A DNA stretch of 64,000 nt from Budorcas taxicolor (GCF_023091745.1 NC_068922.1:81439533-81503532), one strand, 5' to 3'. Positions 31,064 through 44,082 are shown, numbered from the stretch's first letter. Notes: generated by a model not told the origin, from the sequence alone. Translations and numbers: made by a program.

Positions 31064-31483
31064 ACCAAGAATAAATTCGTATCCCAAGTTACATTGGGAG
31101 AGAGAAACAGTGGACTGTGGCCAATGCTTGTCTCATTAAATGTGAACTTGTTGTGCCTATGAAGACCCATCTCCCTAGCCCTGTGTGTCCCTAGAGAATA
31201 TACTCTCTGTGAAACGACGGTGGGGAGACAGAGTATCTTTGTCTAGGGACATCGAAGATCCAAGGGAGGAAACCCAGTTTCTGGGAATATTAGATGAATT
31301 TTGCAGGCAGCTGTTGCTCGTGGGATTTTACATAAGCTGTACCTATGAAGCCCAGGAAAGTATGCTAAATATCCTGGTAGCCTAAGCAACAGATAACCCA
31401 GATCACTTTCTGTTTCTCCTTTGTTGGGTCTAAATTCTTTTCACAGTTTCCCACTTAGACTAGGTTCATTTAAGTCAAAGTGA
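31064..31483. other. Unannotated intergenic sequence
   Basis: Unique-looking sequence. Confidence 0.5.
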
Positions 31484-31690
31484 AAGTGTTAGTAGTTCAG
31501 CCACGTCCCACTCTTTGCGACCCCATGCACTATAGCCCACCAGGCTCCTCTGTCCATGGGATTCTCCAGGCAAGAACACTGGAGTGGGTAGCCTTTCCCT
31601 TCTCCAGGGGATCTTCCCGACCCAGGGATTGAACCCTGGGTCTCCTGCAGTGCAGGCAGATTCTTGACGGTCTGAGTCACCAGGGAAGCC
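31484..31690 (-). repeat. Bov-tA SINE
   Basis: GAAAGTGTTAGTAGTTCAGC to GGTCTGAGTCACCAGGGAAG. Confidence 0.94.
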
Positions 31691-32854
31691 GGAACCCAGG
31701 ACACGTCAGTTGCTTTACGTCTGTCTCACCGCAGGAGGTGCTGCAGTGCCGGATCCAGCATCCCGGGTCTGACTCGTGGCTGTTGGTTGGTGTTATCGGT
31801 TGGTTAATTTGAGATTCGCAAGGTGGGGATAAGGAAAATAGCAGCAGCAGCTCCTGAGTGAGTCGGGAGGGTTAAATTCGTGCTGAGGACAGTGCCTGGC
31901 TCCGAGCACAAACTTAAGAAACACAAGCTCCCAGCTATGAACCTTGTCCCCAAAAATCCGCACACACACACATCCACCCAGATGGCGATGGTCTTTCCAG
32001 AGATCACAGATCTCGCCTCAACCACCTCCCAGGTTTAGAACCCCCGTGTGGAAAACAGCCTGCAGTTGACAAGGAAAGTGTGTTTACCTGGGCAAACCAC
32101 GCTTCTTGCCATCCGATGCCTTCCGGCTGTGGGGAGGCAGGCCGTGTCAGAGGGAATGTTTAGTAGGGCTTGGAGGCTTGAATTCTGTTTATTAGGAAGG
32201 AAAGAACAGGCTCCTTCAAGCCGGTGATTCATCCTCCGGTTCTTTCAGGGAAAGAGGGGGCGAGTGACTGAGGAGCCCTCATCCTGAGTTTGTGGAGCAG
32301 AGACCTCACAAAGGCTGCCTGCCCTCCAGAGCTTCTCCACGCTCCCTCCAGAGAGGGCCAGGCTGAATCACTCCTGTGTCTGGACACATCAAAAGGCAAA
32401 CTGCCTGTTTGTCGGGCTTGCCAGACCCAGCTAGGAGAAGCAATGGCAGGTCTGGGTGTGACTCACTCAGCCCACGTCGGGGAGTGGAGGTCACCCGGTT
32501 CCCCGGCCCTGTCCTCACCCTCCCCAGGGAGCAGGCTGCCTCCTGCCAAGGAGTCGGGCGAGGAGACACTGTTGGTTTGTCTCCTCCTCCCAGTGCCAGA
32601 GCGGAGCCTGGTGGGGCTTAGAAGACGCGCATCAGGCTGAGTCTCAGAGAAGAAGGTGACCGTCATTCAGTGCTCACGAGACACCCGGAGCATGAGTGCT
32701 GTGAGAACGGGCCAGGCAGGCAGCTAATTACAAGAAATATGCAAAAAGCGTGATGGACAGGAAGCAGAAAATGATCGCTCTGGGTTGTTCTTTAGATGCC
32801 TGATCCAAAATGCAGCTGGATCTTTGAGTCTGCCTGCCATCCCATTTTTTCCTC
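31691..32854. other. Unannotated intergenic sequence
   Basis: A MIR-like end (GAGGACAGTGCCTGGCTCCG) is visible near 31885. A 116 aa open frame at 32290 (+) has overlapping frames on the other strand and no recognisable domain. Confidence 0.5.
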
Positions 32855-33165
32855 CAAAGTCAGGGTCTTCCATAGACATAGAAAACAAATTTATGGTTAC
32901 CAAAGGAGAAAGGCAGGGTGAGGGATACATTAAGAGTTTGGGATTAACAGATATACACAATTATATACAAAATAGATGGCTAACAGGGCCTACCGAGTAG
33001 CACACAGAACTGTCCTCAGTATTTTGTAATAAACTATAAGGGCAAAGACCCTGAGAAAGAAGAGATATGTATATATGTATAACTGAATGACTTTGCTGTA
33101 CGCTTGAAACTACCACAGCATTGTAGATCAACTATACTTCAATAAAAATTTAGCAAAATAAGAGG
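32855..33165 (+). mobile_element. L1 3' end, sense
   Basis: CATAGAAAACAAATTTATGG, then GGTTACCAAAGGAGAAAGGC and CTATACTTCAATAAAAATTT at the 3' terminus. Confidence 0.85.
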
Positions 33166-33239
33166 GTCTTTTTACAGCTGGAATTTTCTACCACATACCA
33201 TAACAGATTTAACTTCAAGCACATTCCACACTAAATCAT

Positions 33240-33370
33240 ATTTTCATATATACATAAATACTCATATAAGTGCATACTATACACACACATGTGTATGTAT
33301 CAAGTTAATACTGATACATACTCATATAAGCATATACTATACACACATATGTATATGTATCAGTACTAAC
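33240..33370 (+). repeat. Tandem AT-rich duplication with inverted repeat
   Basis: A unit of about 60 bp (ATACTCATATAAG...ACTATACACACA) occurs twice. Between them TATGTATCA and TGATACATA can pair as a 9 bp stem. Confidence 0.75.
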
Positions 33371-33915
33371 TTGAGTAACAACTGGTTACCAACAGTTTTA
33401 TATTTTCTAGATACTTATTAAACATCTATTACATGTCATTTTGATATTTCTTTCTTATAGCTAGGACATGATTTTTTTCCAAGTCTCAACTATTTTTTCA
33501 GGCTGTTGTGAAAAAAAAAAAAAAATCAGATCCTAATTCCATCAACCTTAAAAGTAGCTGAGATGAAAACCTTTAGGGGAATATATGTTTTATGACCTCA
33601 TCAATAAATGAACACATTCTTGACGTTCTTCTAAGGCTAAACACACATGTATGCATTATGTGTGTGGGTGCCTGTGTGTTGCAATTGGTGGTAAGGTGCA
33701 TCAAGCCAAGCTTTAGCTCTCTGTGGCAGGCATATCCTTAAGAAAACAAGATTGCACTTTGTGTGAAAAATGTATCTTGGTCATGTTTTGAGCGGCATGG
33801 AATTTGGAAAGAAATATGACATTTGAAGAAGAGAGGAGAAAAAAGAATTCAAATTATCCCCTTCTGATTTCTATGACCCAGAAAACACTGACGTGTTTGA
33901 GTTGTTGCCACTAGC
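33371..33915. other. Unannotated AT-rich sequence
   Basis: Includes an A14 run near 33511. No gene seen. Confidence 0.55.
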
Positions 33916-34122
33916 ATTTCCCAGCTGGCACAGTGGTAAAGAATCCGCCTGCCCAGACAGGAGACCTGGGTTCCATCCTCGGGTCAGGAGAATCCCCTGG
34001 AGAAGGAAATGGCAACCTGGCCCAGTATTCTTGCCTGGAGAATATCACGGACAGAGGAGCCTGGCGGGCTACAGTCCAGGGGGTCGCAAAGAGCTGGACG
34101 CGACTGAGTGGCTGAGCACACA
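33916..34122 (+). repeat. Bov-tA SINE
   Basis: CATTTCCCAGCTGGCACAGT start, GCTGGACGCGACTGAGTGGC end. Confidence 0.92.
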
Positions 34123-34767
34123 CAACCGTTTCTAAAAGTCGAAGAACACTCAGAGGAAAGAGCGGGGGAAACACGTCTTCGGCAGGGTCCCTAACAGGAA
34201 GCAGCTCGGTAGGGGCAGAGGTGAACGCTCTGGGGTGCGTTTCAAAGAGGCTGCCTCTCCTGAGGTTGCTGACAAGCTGGTAGCTGAGGGGCACGGGAGG
34301 GAGGCTCCCTCACCTTTTTCACCGTGTGAGCTGGTCATCCTTGGGTCAAGAATGAACTCCTGTCACCACACGAATATTGCAGAGTTGGCCCAGACGTGCA
34401 GAAGAAGAGAAGGAGAGCAAAGGAATCTTGATGTTCCATGGACCAGACACGATGGACTTATATGGATTTCCATGCAGGAGCCGGTTTATATGCAACACAT
34501 TCCTTCCTCAAGGTGTTTCGGGACATTCTCATTACAGTCTGCTATTATCCCAGTCAGGGCTCAGGAAACAGCTCGAGACGTCGTGAGAAACAGCGCAGTC
34601 TTGGCTTACTGCAGAGGATAACTGGATTTGGGGAAGAGGCCTCGGAGATTCTTGTGTGTAGTGGGCTATCAGCCTTTTCTTCAGGAGAACGAGTGCTACT
34701 GTCAAATCAGAATCCTTTCAAGCTTTGAGATGCTTACTGGGTCTGACCTTGAGAAGGATGTTGCCTG
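34123..34767. other. Unannotated intergenic sequence
   Basis: Several overlapping open frames in all three + frames; no domain and no splice support. Confidence 0.5.
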
Positions 34768-34936
34768 TGTGCCTGCCAGGCTCCTCTGTCAGTGGGATTC
34801 TCCAGGCAAGAATACTGGAGCAGGTTGCCATTTCCTTCTCCGGGGGATTTTCCCAACCAAGGGATCAAACCCATGTCGCTTGCGTCTCCTGCATTGGCAG
34901 GTGAATTCTTTACCACTGAGCCACCAGGAAAGCCCT
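34768..34936 (-). repeat. Bov-tA SINE, partial
   Basis: Starts within the body at GTGCCTGCCAGGCTCCTCTG; head CCACTGAGCCACCAGGAAAG intact. Confidence 0.92.
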
Positions 34937-35673
34937 TGAGAAGCACATTAAGTCTTTGTAAAATTGTTTTCCAAACTAGTTATCTCATTTCTCTTCAAAT
35001 TCCTCTTTCATTTTCTCCATCACTTATTGTTGGCCAATTGACCACTTTTTAAATTGGTTATCTTTATTAGTCTTCTTCAAAATTATGAGATAAAAAGCTA
35101 GTCCTAAGTCTGTGATGTGAACCCCAGAGTTCAAATACAATTTTAGTGGAAGGCGTGGCTGATGGGAAAAGTAGGTCAGATAGCTTGTGATAAACTGCTC
35201 CCAAGAAGGGATTTTGGACCTATCCACAGTGGACACTTTTCCTCATTCTGACTTTATTTATCAATTTGCTGCACACAAAGTTCCTGATGAGTTCACTGTA
35301 ATTTTATCACAACCGTTCTTGGAGGTGATCATTCCTGGGACATAATTTAACTCAGGGGGTTTATAATTGGGCTATGGGCCAAAATACATGGGGAAAAAAA
35401 TATCTCACCAGGATGCCTGGAGATCCTTGGTTTAAATATTTTGGCAACCCAGAGGAATCCAACACAATTTTTTGAGTCCTCTTCCTTTCTTAACCAGTGA
35501 GTTCACACATGGGTCTGGGTGTGTGGTTCTGAGAAGAGTCCTTGGATTCCAGTTAAGCTTCGTGGAAGACTGAGTCTGGTTGCCATCTTTACGTCTGAGG
35601 CTCTAGTTCACACTCCTTTGGCTTATTTCTAAATGTTTTTATTTTCTAATAAAAAATTAGTTCTTTCTGAAGA
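34937..35673. other. Unannotated AT-rich intergenic sequence
   Basis: No gene or clear repeat. Confidence 0.5.
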
Positions 35674-36150
35674 TGTACATGTATACAATGGAATATGAGT
35701 CAATCATGAAAAAGAAAAATGGTGCCATTTGCAGCAACATGGTTGGGACCGGTCTGAGTGAAGTCAGACAGAGAAGGTGAAATATCGTGAGACATCCCTT
35801 ATGTGGAATCTTAAAAAAATGATACAAATGAACTTACAAAACAGAAAGAAAGTCAGATAATGAACTTCTGGTTGCTGGGAGGAAGGATGGGGGAAGGGGT
35901 CGTTAGGGAGTCTGGGATGGACATGGACACACTGCTGCATTTAACATGGATCACCAACAAGGACCTGCTATTCAGCACAGGGGACTCTGCTCCGTGTTAT
36001 GTGGCAGCCTGGATGGGGGGGGGGGGGGAGTTTGGGGGAGAATGGACACGTGTGTGTGTGTGGCTGAGTTCCTTTGCTGTTCACCTGAAGCTATCACAGC
36101 GTTGTTTCTTAATCATCTATCTCCCAATACAAAATAAAAAGTTTTTTTAA
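35674..36150 (+). mobile_element. L1 3' end, sense, with G14 run
   Basis: TGTATACAATGGAATATGAG, GCCATTTGCAGCAACATGG and CCAACAAGGACCTGCTATTC fix it as L1. The polypurine part of the 3' UTR contains G14 at 36015-36028 followed by more G tracts. Confidence 0.85.
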
Positions 36151-38320
36151 AAAGAAAAAACAATCACTTCCTTCTTCTGAGAGGTCATCTCATCAGGGCT
36201 TAAAGTTCTTCTGTCTGGTGGAATGCTTTGTCTTTACTTAAAAAAATTAGCTTGGTGCTCAGTAGGCAATGATGAGGTCTTTCATCTGCCATTGTAGGAA
36301 CAGGGGGATTAGTCCTTTTCTTTTTTTTGCTGGGGGGGGGGGGGGCGGAAAATGAGTTCATGTTGGGAGCACCTGGTAACTAACTGTTGGTTACAAACAT
36401 TTGTTTCTTTTGTTTCTTTCACTGACTTGAGAGACCTTTCTGAAACACTGCCTGTGCTGAGGACTTAGCCTGAAAGGGCAAGAAGAGGAAATACTTCTTG
36501 CAGGTGAAGGCTGATGGTGAGGCTGGGCTTCCTAGAGGGAGAGGTCATCTCCCAGGATGAAGCTAGTGGTGGACATGTGGCCTGAGGGGTGACAGAGCGA
36601 TGTTCTGGCCTGTCTCACTTCCCGTCCTCTGATTTCCTGCTTAGACTTGCTCCCGCTGGCTGAATCCAAATGCAGCCACTGGCAAAGGATCTGGAGGACC
36701 ACGGAGGTCAGCCTCCCAGGCAGAGAGGAGGGCAGAAATGGATGCGGTTGGGGAAGCAAAGAAGGGAATAAGGGAGGTGTGATTGATTCCAGCGAAGCCT
36801 CCACACGGGGCTTCCTTTCTCAAGACCCCTTTCGCAGCCATTGCCGTGAGGGCTTCTCCCCAGCGGTGGACCCTGCTGCTCAGTACGTGGACTTGTTTGG
36901 CTTTCTTCGCTTTCTCTCGGCATCTCTCCTGTTCTCTGGCTTCTCTTCCAGTTCTCTATTCTTAACCTTCTCTCCTCCTCATCCTCTCTTGCTCAGCGTC
37001 TCTCCTATCCTTGGAGCCTGCCTCAGCCTAACAAAAGCCCTAAACCTCCACTGAAAATCCCCAAGAGCTCTTTCATGAACTTTTTTTTTTTTTTTTCCAG
37101 TGAAAGGAGATGGATTCAGGAGGACAGTTCCAATTTTGAAATGGAGAGGCTTGCATAAGACGATCTTTTCAGGCTATGACTATTGGTCTTGATGATCAAA
37201 AAGAATCACGATGTACTACATACATTGTGTAGTAAGAAAAGAAAAAGACCAAAATATTTTTTGAAAGGCAAAAGAAAGCCCCATAAATATTGTATATCTT
37301 TTGTCAGAAAATGATCGTCGATATATTTTCTCATTTCCTTTGATCATCCTTTTCGGGTCTGCTGTTTTCAATTTCTAAGGCTGGTTACACCACTCAAGTG
37401 ACTCATGGAACCCTCCTGAGAGTCGTGTTTCAGGTTGAATGAAATGAAGACATTCCAGTTGCTACACACGATGCCTGTGGGCTGACAGCTGTCACGTATC
37501 AATAAATCAGACTCTTATTAAGAATTATTGGTTATTAATCACCCCAGTCCCTGAATATGACTATGAATTCCTTATTGCTGTGCTAACAACTTTCAAAACA
37601 TACACTTACGCCTTACATCTGAAAGAGGGGAACCTGTTTCCCTTTCAAGACAGAAATTGATTTCTTTGGTTAGTACATCGCCCATGAATTTAACGGTTCT
37701 ACGGTACGCTGAGCTCTGAGAGGCTAGTGGTTCATGCAGACGTGGGATTGGGTTTCAGAACCTTGAAGCCTGAGCTGCCCCACTGTAGACGCTGAGTGAC
37801 ACACAGTTGGGCACAGAATCCACACTAGTCCTGGGTTTGTCTTTAACTACTAAAAAATGTCTGCATGGGCTGTGTCAACAGCTTGTAAATTCATAACTGG
37901 GGAGGTTACTGAGGTAGCTGCCCGCAGCGTGTCGATGTCAGGCTCAGAGGGTCCAGTTAGGGTGGAACGTAAAGTGATGTGCGGCAGCGAATGGACACGA
38001 GATCACTCACGTGCTGGGGGGACTGTCTTTGAAGCCGCACTGTGTTCTGTGAAACTGGAGGAATGGCTTCCCAAATAACACTGGCTTCACTGTGTGGCCA
38101 TATTCAGGGGCCAAAGCAGTCGTGATGAACTGAGCGCAGGTCCTTCTGAAGCTTCTCCAGATCGGATTAGATGGAGGGCTGGTCAAGCGTGAGATACCTT
38201 CCCGCCTGCTCCGTGACACGTCCGGACCCTTGTCAACGTGCCTGCAGCGCCATTTCCACGCGGAAGCTGCGATCTGGTTCCGCTGAGCTTGGCGTCCTTC
38301 CCGGAGGTGAGTCACGACTG
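36151..38320. other. Unannotated intergenic sequence, 2.2 kb
   Basis: The longest stretch without a named repeat. It includes a G14 run at 36332-36345 and a T18-type run near 37080. Open frames near 36647-37054 (+) lack any recognisable domain. A low-copy conserved element cannot be excluded by eye. Confidence 0.5.
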
Positions 38321-38420
38321 CCTCCGGGGCGGAAGCGGTCTCTCCGGGGCGGAAGCGGTCTCTCCGGGGCGGAAGCGGTCTCTCCGGGGCGGAAGCGGTC
38401 TCTCCGGGGCGGAAGCGGCC
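38321..38420 (+). repeat. 20 bp minisatellite, five units, GC-box/ETS-like
   Basis: Five head-to-tail 20 bp units of TCTCCGGGGCGGAAGCGGTC; the middle three are identical, the first begins CC and the last ends CC. Each unit contains GGGGCGG (Sp1-type GC box) overlapping GCGGAAGC (ETS-like core). Confidence 0.97.
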
Positions 38421-39105
38421 TTCGTCCCATGTCTCTGCTTTCTCAGTGTTCCCAGTTACTGTCTAACTGGCATTTCCCTGTTGCCAGAGCTTGCACTGTT
38501 TGTGTAAGTCAGAATTCAAGCTGTGCTCTGTGTCTGCTTCTTTTTACATTATGACCCCACCATGGCCAAAGGGTCAGCCTGTACCCATTGCGTTAGAAGG
38601 CAAGGCCTTACCCCTGGACTGCTGGGGAAGTTCCCGGCCCCCGCCCTCTTACACTCTTGTTTAGGAGACATGTAACTAGGCAAGCAAATATATAAGATCA
38701 TTTTAGACAGGGCTATGGAATACGAAGGAAGTAAAATAGGGTGACGTTACAAGATAGCTTGGTGGGAGTAGGGGGGTTACTACACGAGATGGTTTCTCTG
38801 AATAAGCTATTTTAACGCTGAGACTCAAAGAAGGAGAAAGAACCAGCAATGCAATGATCTGGAGCAAGAATGTACCAGGTAAAGGAACTGCAACTGCAAG
38901 AAGCCCCCAGGCAGGAATGAGTTTGGTTTGTTGAAGGAACAACAATGGCATCAATGGAACCAGGATGGAACATGCTTAGTGAGCAAGAGATTATGTCAGA
39001 GTGCATTGGGCCTGGGCTGCGAACCCCGTGATGGGGTGTTTTGACTTTATTAAGTATATCCATCCAACTGCACAGCCTACATTTCTTCACTTCCTTCCTT
39101 CCTTA
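38421..39105. other. Unannotated intergenic sequence
   Basis: No gene or clear repeat. Confidence 0.5.
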
Positions 39106-39159
39106 TCTTAGGTATCACGGTTCACTGTTTAATCTCTCCCTTGAAAACATCTTCCCCTT

Positions 39160-39600
39160 TTATATTAGTTAGCTGTTTCTGTGTAACAAATTATACCAAA
39201 AAATATTTTAGGGGTTCTTGGACAGTTCTGTCTCGAAAGACTACAGTCAAGATAACTGTAAGTTTGAAGGTGTGAATGGGTGGGAGGCAGGGGACTCATC
39301 TCCAAGCTGACTCACGCACAGGCCTGGTGGTCAGTCCTGGTTGCTGGCAGGAGGCCTCGGTTCTGTGTCTTGTGGACCTCTACACAGGACGTCTTGAATG
39401 TCCTCATGACGTGGTGGCTGGCTCCCCTCAGAGAGAGTGATCCAGGAGCATGCAAGGTGAAAGTCACAGTGTCTTTTCTGACCCAGCCTTGGCAATCACA
39501 CACCACTACTTCACAACACTTACTGGTCATCCTGATTCAGGTAGGACAGCAGAGGCCCCACACGGGCAGCTTGTCGCTCTGCACCTTCTAAGGATGAACG
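39160..39600 (+). repeat. Possible MaLR-type LTR relic
   Basis: TATTAGTTAGCTGTTTCTGT, GTAACAAATTATACCA and CCAAGCTGACTCACGCACAG recall a common mammalian LTR relic, but family and limits are uncertain. Confidence 0.3.
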
Positions 39601-39699
39601 AAAACCGATGCGGTGTCTACTATTTTCATGTTTAATTTTTTTCTGATACTCACTTGAAGACATAAATCGCAGAAATGGAGAACCTGTGCCCTGGGGTCA

Positions 39700-39812
39700 C
39701 AAAGAACACTGGGCTGAAAGACCAGGTTTATCGCTCCTGGGCCTGTGACCTGCGGCACATTCCTTAACCTTGCCAAGCTTCCATCTCCTCATCTGAACAC
39801 TGGAGGCCATTC
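39700..39812 (+). repeat. MIR SINE
   Basis: GGGCCTGTGACCTGCGGCAC, TTCCTTAACCTTGCCAAGC and TCCTCATCTGAACACTGG. Confidence 0.6.
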
Positions 39813-39871
39813 CACCTCACCACCCATGTCAAATGAAAACCAAAGTGAGCTGATGCTTTAAAACAAACTTA

Positions 39872-40062
39872 AAAGTAGACAGCTAGCGGGAAGCTGCCCT
39901 GTAGCACGGGGAACTCAGCTCGGTGCTCGGTGATGACTTACGTGGGGGGATGGGCGGGAGGCTCCAGAGGGGGGGGAACGCCTGTGCGTAGAGCTGACCC
40001 CCACTGTTGTACAGTGGGAAGCAACATAGCACATCGTTAAAGCATGTGTCCTCCCCTTATGC
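39872..40062 (+). mobile_element. L1 3' UTR fragment, sense
   Basis: TAGACAGCTAGCGGGAAGCT matches the same start as the copy at 19490; a GGGGGGG-rich stretch is kept. Confidence 0.75.
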
Positions 40063-40845
40063 ATGAATGAGTAAGGAATCTCTGGCACATGGCTGTGTCT
40101 ATCACACATACACAAGCCTCGCTCTGAATTCAGTGACACTGTATTAATTTGAGAAACTGTTTTGTTACACATTCACTTCTGCTCAAATCAAGGAAATAAG
40201 CTAAGTTTTGATGAAAAATAAATGAAAGACATCCAAACAGAAAATAAAAACAGATTTAGCTGTAATAATTGTCACACAAATTTTCAGTATGTGATCAGCC
40301 ACAGTCCTTGCTCTTACTCCTTTTTTTATTACCACAGAATGCAGTTACTCCTTGAAATATTTCACAGAGCTTGGTGAAAGGCAAAGTTCAGCCTGCAGTC
40401 AATTTAGATTGAAAAGACAGTGTGACTTGGTGGTCTGGCTGACCCCCTGTAATGCATATTCAGGATGCCAGACATTCAGACCTGTCATAGGAATTTCCCC
40501 TTCAGTACGGTAAGATTTGGCAGGCTTGCTGTTTGTCCTCAGATGAGCCATGAGTCAAGCATTGGGCCAGCTCAATAGGAGCATCCAAGTTCAACTCCAG
40601 TGCGAAATCTAATCAGCAGTCAAAGGATGAGCTGGTGGTTCAGGTATTTATATCAGAAGGTGTTAAAAGATAATTTGGAACATGGTGGAGGATAAGAAAC
40701 GGGACTTCAAATCCATTCCAGAATGACATTTCTTGACAGTCTTCTATCTAGGAAATGAAGTTAATTAACTTTTGAAGATCATTCATTTTTTTTTTTTTTC
40801 CAACTAAGGTTTTTGCTGGATGTGAGTTTCAACTAAGGTTTCAAT
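40063..40845. other. Unannotated intergenic sequence
   Basis: AT-rich, with a T13 run near 40788. Confidence 0.5.
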
Positions 40846-40959
40846 GGACATGAGTTTGAGCAAGCTACAGGAGTTGGTGATGGACAGGGGAGCCTGGCGT
40901 GCTGCAGTTCATGCAGTCACAAAGAGTCAGACACGACTGAGCGACTGAACTGAACTGAT
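40846..40959 (+). mobile_element. BovB 3' tail, short
   Basis: Only the last 110 bp, from CATGAGTTTGAGCAAGCTAC to GACTGAACTGAACTGA. Confidence 0.9.
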
Positions 40960-42079
40960 ATACTAGACACTAGGCTAGGTTCTGGCAAAATAGCTAAGAC
41001 CAAGTCTGCCTGAATCCCAACTCTGACGGTGCATGAAATTTAAGTCAGCAGCTAGACAGCGCATAGCCCTTTTTATTCTGTTTGATGGCTTAACTTTCTA
41101 CAAGTTGCTACAAACTTGAGGAATTTCCATCCATATGTTCAAGTGAATAATAGTCTTTGTGGCAGTTATAACATTTGTACCCAGTTAATCAGCGACCTAA
41201 TTATTCAACAGCAGATAAAAATGTATTAACTTGTTGAGACACACATGTTTCCTGAAGCCAATGTTTAGAACTAAGTTATCAACATATTTTGAGCAATAAT
41301 GTCATGATCACAAATCATTTTTCTCAGTTGTCTTTCTGAGGGCTAATATGAGATCCCTGGGAACTGTTTGTATTGCAAGATAAACACATTGATAATGAAT
41401 AGATTCTCAAGGCAATTTCCAAGACTGGTGTGGAAATCTATACATTCCCTTAGCTCTGTTTGCTTCAAAGGCAGGTGGAATTCCTTCTGAATTGGGTAAA
41501 TGGAATGCATTCTGTAAACTGCCCCTTTTGTTACAATTAGCTCGGTAGCTCCTGTGGTTCCTAATTTGGTCAGTCCCATTTAACCCAACAAGCCAATTCT
41601 TTGTTCAACTGCTAATCCATAGTGCAGATTTTAATCTCCAACAATTAATAACTCATCCCTACGTATCTTGGATAGTTCAGGACTGCCAGTATGGGCATTT
41701 TTACAGCTGTGTGTACAGGTCTCTAGGGAGACAATACACGTTTGTGAAATGAATGAATGCTTCTTTTCATTTTCAACTCAATGACTGGCATTTGCATCTA
41801 ACACTGGAAATTTTGCGCCATACTGAAGTGATATCTCAACAGAGCAAAACTGCAGCATGAGGAGGAGTTCTCGGCTGGGGTGACTCCACCTCCCAGGGGA
41901 CATTGGCAACGTCTGGTGGCATCCTTGGCTGTCACCGTTGAGAGAGGTTGGTGTTGGCCTCTAGCAGGTAGAGACCCTGGGATGCTACTCAGTATTCTGC
42001 AGCGCACAGGACAGCAGCTCTGTAACAATTATTTAGCCTTAATGTCACTAACGCTGCTGCTGAGAATCGAGGACTCACC
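40960..42079. other. Unannotated intergenic sequence
   Basis: 1.1 kb, AT-rich; no gene recognised. Confidence 0.5.
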
Positions 42080-42289
42080 AGGGTGTGTGTTAGTCGCTCA
42101 GTCATGGCCGATGCTTTGTGACTTGTTGGACTGTAGCCCACCAGGCTCCTCTGTCCATGGGGTTCTCCAGGCAATACTGGAGTGGGTTGCCATTTCCTTC
42201 TCCAGGGGATCTTCCTGACCCACGGATCGAACCCGTGTCTCCCGTATTGCAGGCAGATTCTTTACCATCTGAGCCACCAGAGAAGTCCA
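42080..42289 (-). repeat. Bov-tA SINE
   Basis: GTGTTAGTCGCTCAGTCATG to CATCTGAGCCACCAGAGAAG; the central GCAAGAATACTGG is shortened to GCAATACTGG. Confidence 0.94.
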
Positions 42290-42450
42290 ATTCACCTGGG
42301 TGGGTCTAGATAATTGTATTTAAAAAACAAAACTGTTTTATACAAAAGAGAAAACAAGTTCCTTAATTTCTCCAAACCTGTTTACTGATGTGTGCCCTGT
42401 GGTTGGTAACAGTAATGACTTCTTGCTGTTGCTGTGCATTTAAGACGTGG

Positions 42451-42572
42451 GGCAATTCCCTGGTGGTGCAGTGGTTAGGACTCTGTGCTTTGACTGCCAA
42501 GGGCCTGGCCTCAATCCCTGGTCAGGGAACTAAAGGTCCCATAGGCTGTGTGGCACAGCCAAACAAGTAAGT
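42451..42572 (+). repeat. CHR-2-type SINE
   Basis: AATTCCCTGGTGGTGCAGTG head, GTGGTTAGGACTCTGTGCTT and CCCTGGTCAGGGAACTAAAG; A-rich end. Confidence 0.93.
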
Positions 42573-43937
42573 AAATTAGGTAATATATATGGACTGTGGA
42601 CTATACTGCTGGTGCAGGGTAAGCCCTTCGGTCGATGACTCTTACCGTTATCATCATTAGCTTCGGTAGAGGAGGACAGTGATACCCACCTCCGAGACGC
42701 CCGCCACCGGGGTTCGTCTCTCCTGTGGTCTCCCACACTGAGCAGGACAGACCTCTATAACCAACAGGGTAGTACAGAAATGACTTGTGTGACTTCCAAG
42801 CTTACGTCCTAAAAGAAAATGTGACGTCTGCCATGCTCTCACTGGGAGGGATCAGCTGGGCTCTAGGTCCATGTGAGAAACTCTGTAGAGACGTCTTGCT
42901 GCCTCACGAGGGAGCCATCCTGGGAGGGTTCCTCCAGTCTCAGTCGAGCTTTGGGTGGGGGGAAATGTAAATGACCTAAACTGACCCAAGAAGAGAAAGA
43001 AAACCTGGATAAACCAATAATCAATATAGCAATTGGTGCAGTGGCCAAACGCCTCCATGCCCATATCAGGGCAGGCTCCGCAAGTGTGGGACCTTCCCCA
43101 GGCAGGCGCATGGGACCCCCAGCTTAGACGGGCACTTGGTCTAATGCTTTGTGCCACTATCTTGAAATCCTTAAATCTTTGTAGACAAGAAGTTCCTCAT
43201 TTTTAGTTGACACCACGCCTGGGTAGTTTTCTAGGTTTTATAACTTTTAAAGTATTGATAATCTAAAGCCTTTTAGGAAACAGGAAGAGAAAGCAAGTTA
43301 CCCGGTTTATTTTAGAAGACTAGCATAATTTTCAAGCTTCCAGGATCTCTAGAACAAAGTCATTTAGATGTGTAGGGATAAAATGTGATTTCATCGGATC
43401 GGCCATCAGAACATGAATAACAGAGTCACTCATTACCAAGGAAGGTTGATACTGACCTCCACATATGAACTGTCCTTTCCTCCAGTGAAGTTGTTTTCTG
43501 ATTTTTTTTTTCTGGTTCTAACTAGGAACATGTTGGACAAACTTATCCCAAGTTCATTCCAGGCTAGTTGATGAGTTAACTATTTTAAGCTCTTCCGGTA
43601 CTTGTAGACTTTTAAAGCCTTAATGTGATTTTTTTTGCAGGTCACTTGCCTGTGAACCATGGAAAAAATTGGCAAATTGAATGGATGTTTGTCCAAAGTC
43701 AGACTCAGCACCTTTATCCAGAAACTCTAAGAAAAAAAAAAAAAAGATGAAGTTTGTCTCGGGAATTTCATGAAGACCGCAATGGCAGCATACTCGGCTG
43801 GGTCTACGGTTCTGATCTAGTCAACACTGTGTCTTTAGAAGGCAGTTCTGAGCTAGTCTTGTGGCCTTATGATTCTAGTTGCTCGTTTTAGTTAATCATC
43901 TGCTTCTGTTATTTAACACAAACCAGAATCCACTTTG
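42573..43937. other. Unannotated intergenic sequence
   Basis: 1.4 kb without a recognised gene or repeat, aside from short poly-T and A15-type runs. Confidence 0.5.
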
Positions 43938-44082
43938 GGAGAAGGCAATGGCACCCCACTCCAGCATTCTTGCCTGGAAAATCCCATGGATGGAGGAGCC
44001 TGGTGGGCTGCAGTCCATGGGGTCATGAAGAGTCGGACACGACTGAGCGACTTAGCAGCAGCAGCAGCAGCAGCAGGAGCAG
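43938..44082 (+). repeat. Half Bov-A2 SINE with perfect 14 bp target-site duplication
   Basis: CAGAATCCACTTTG occurs at 43924-43937 and 44083-44096 around a single Bov-A2 right half ending in a CAG run. The duplication is intact, so this is one of the youngest insertions here. Confidence 0.95.

Noticed and set aside
38321..38420. CRISPR array
   Set aside because: The 20 bp repeats are head-to-tail without spacers, and the genome is mammalian.
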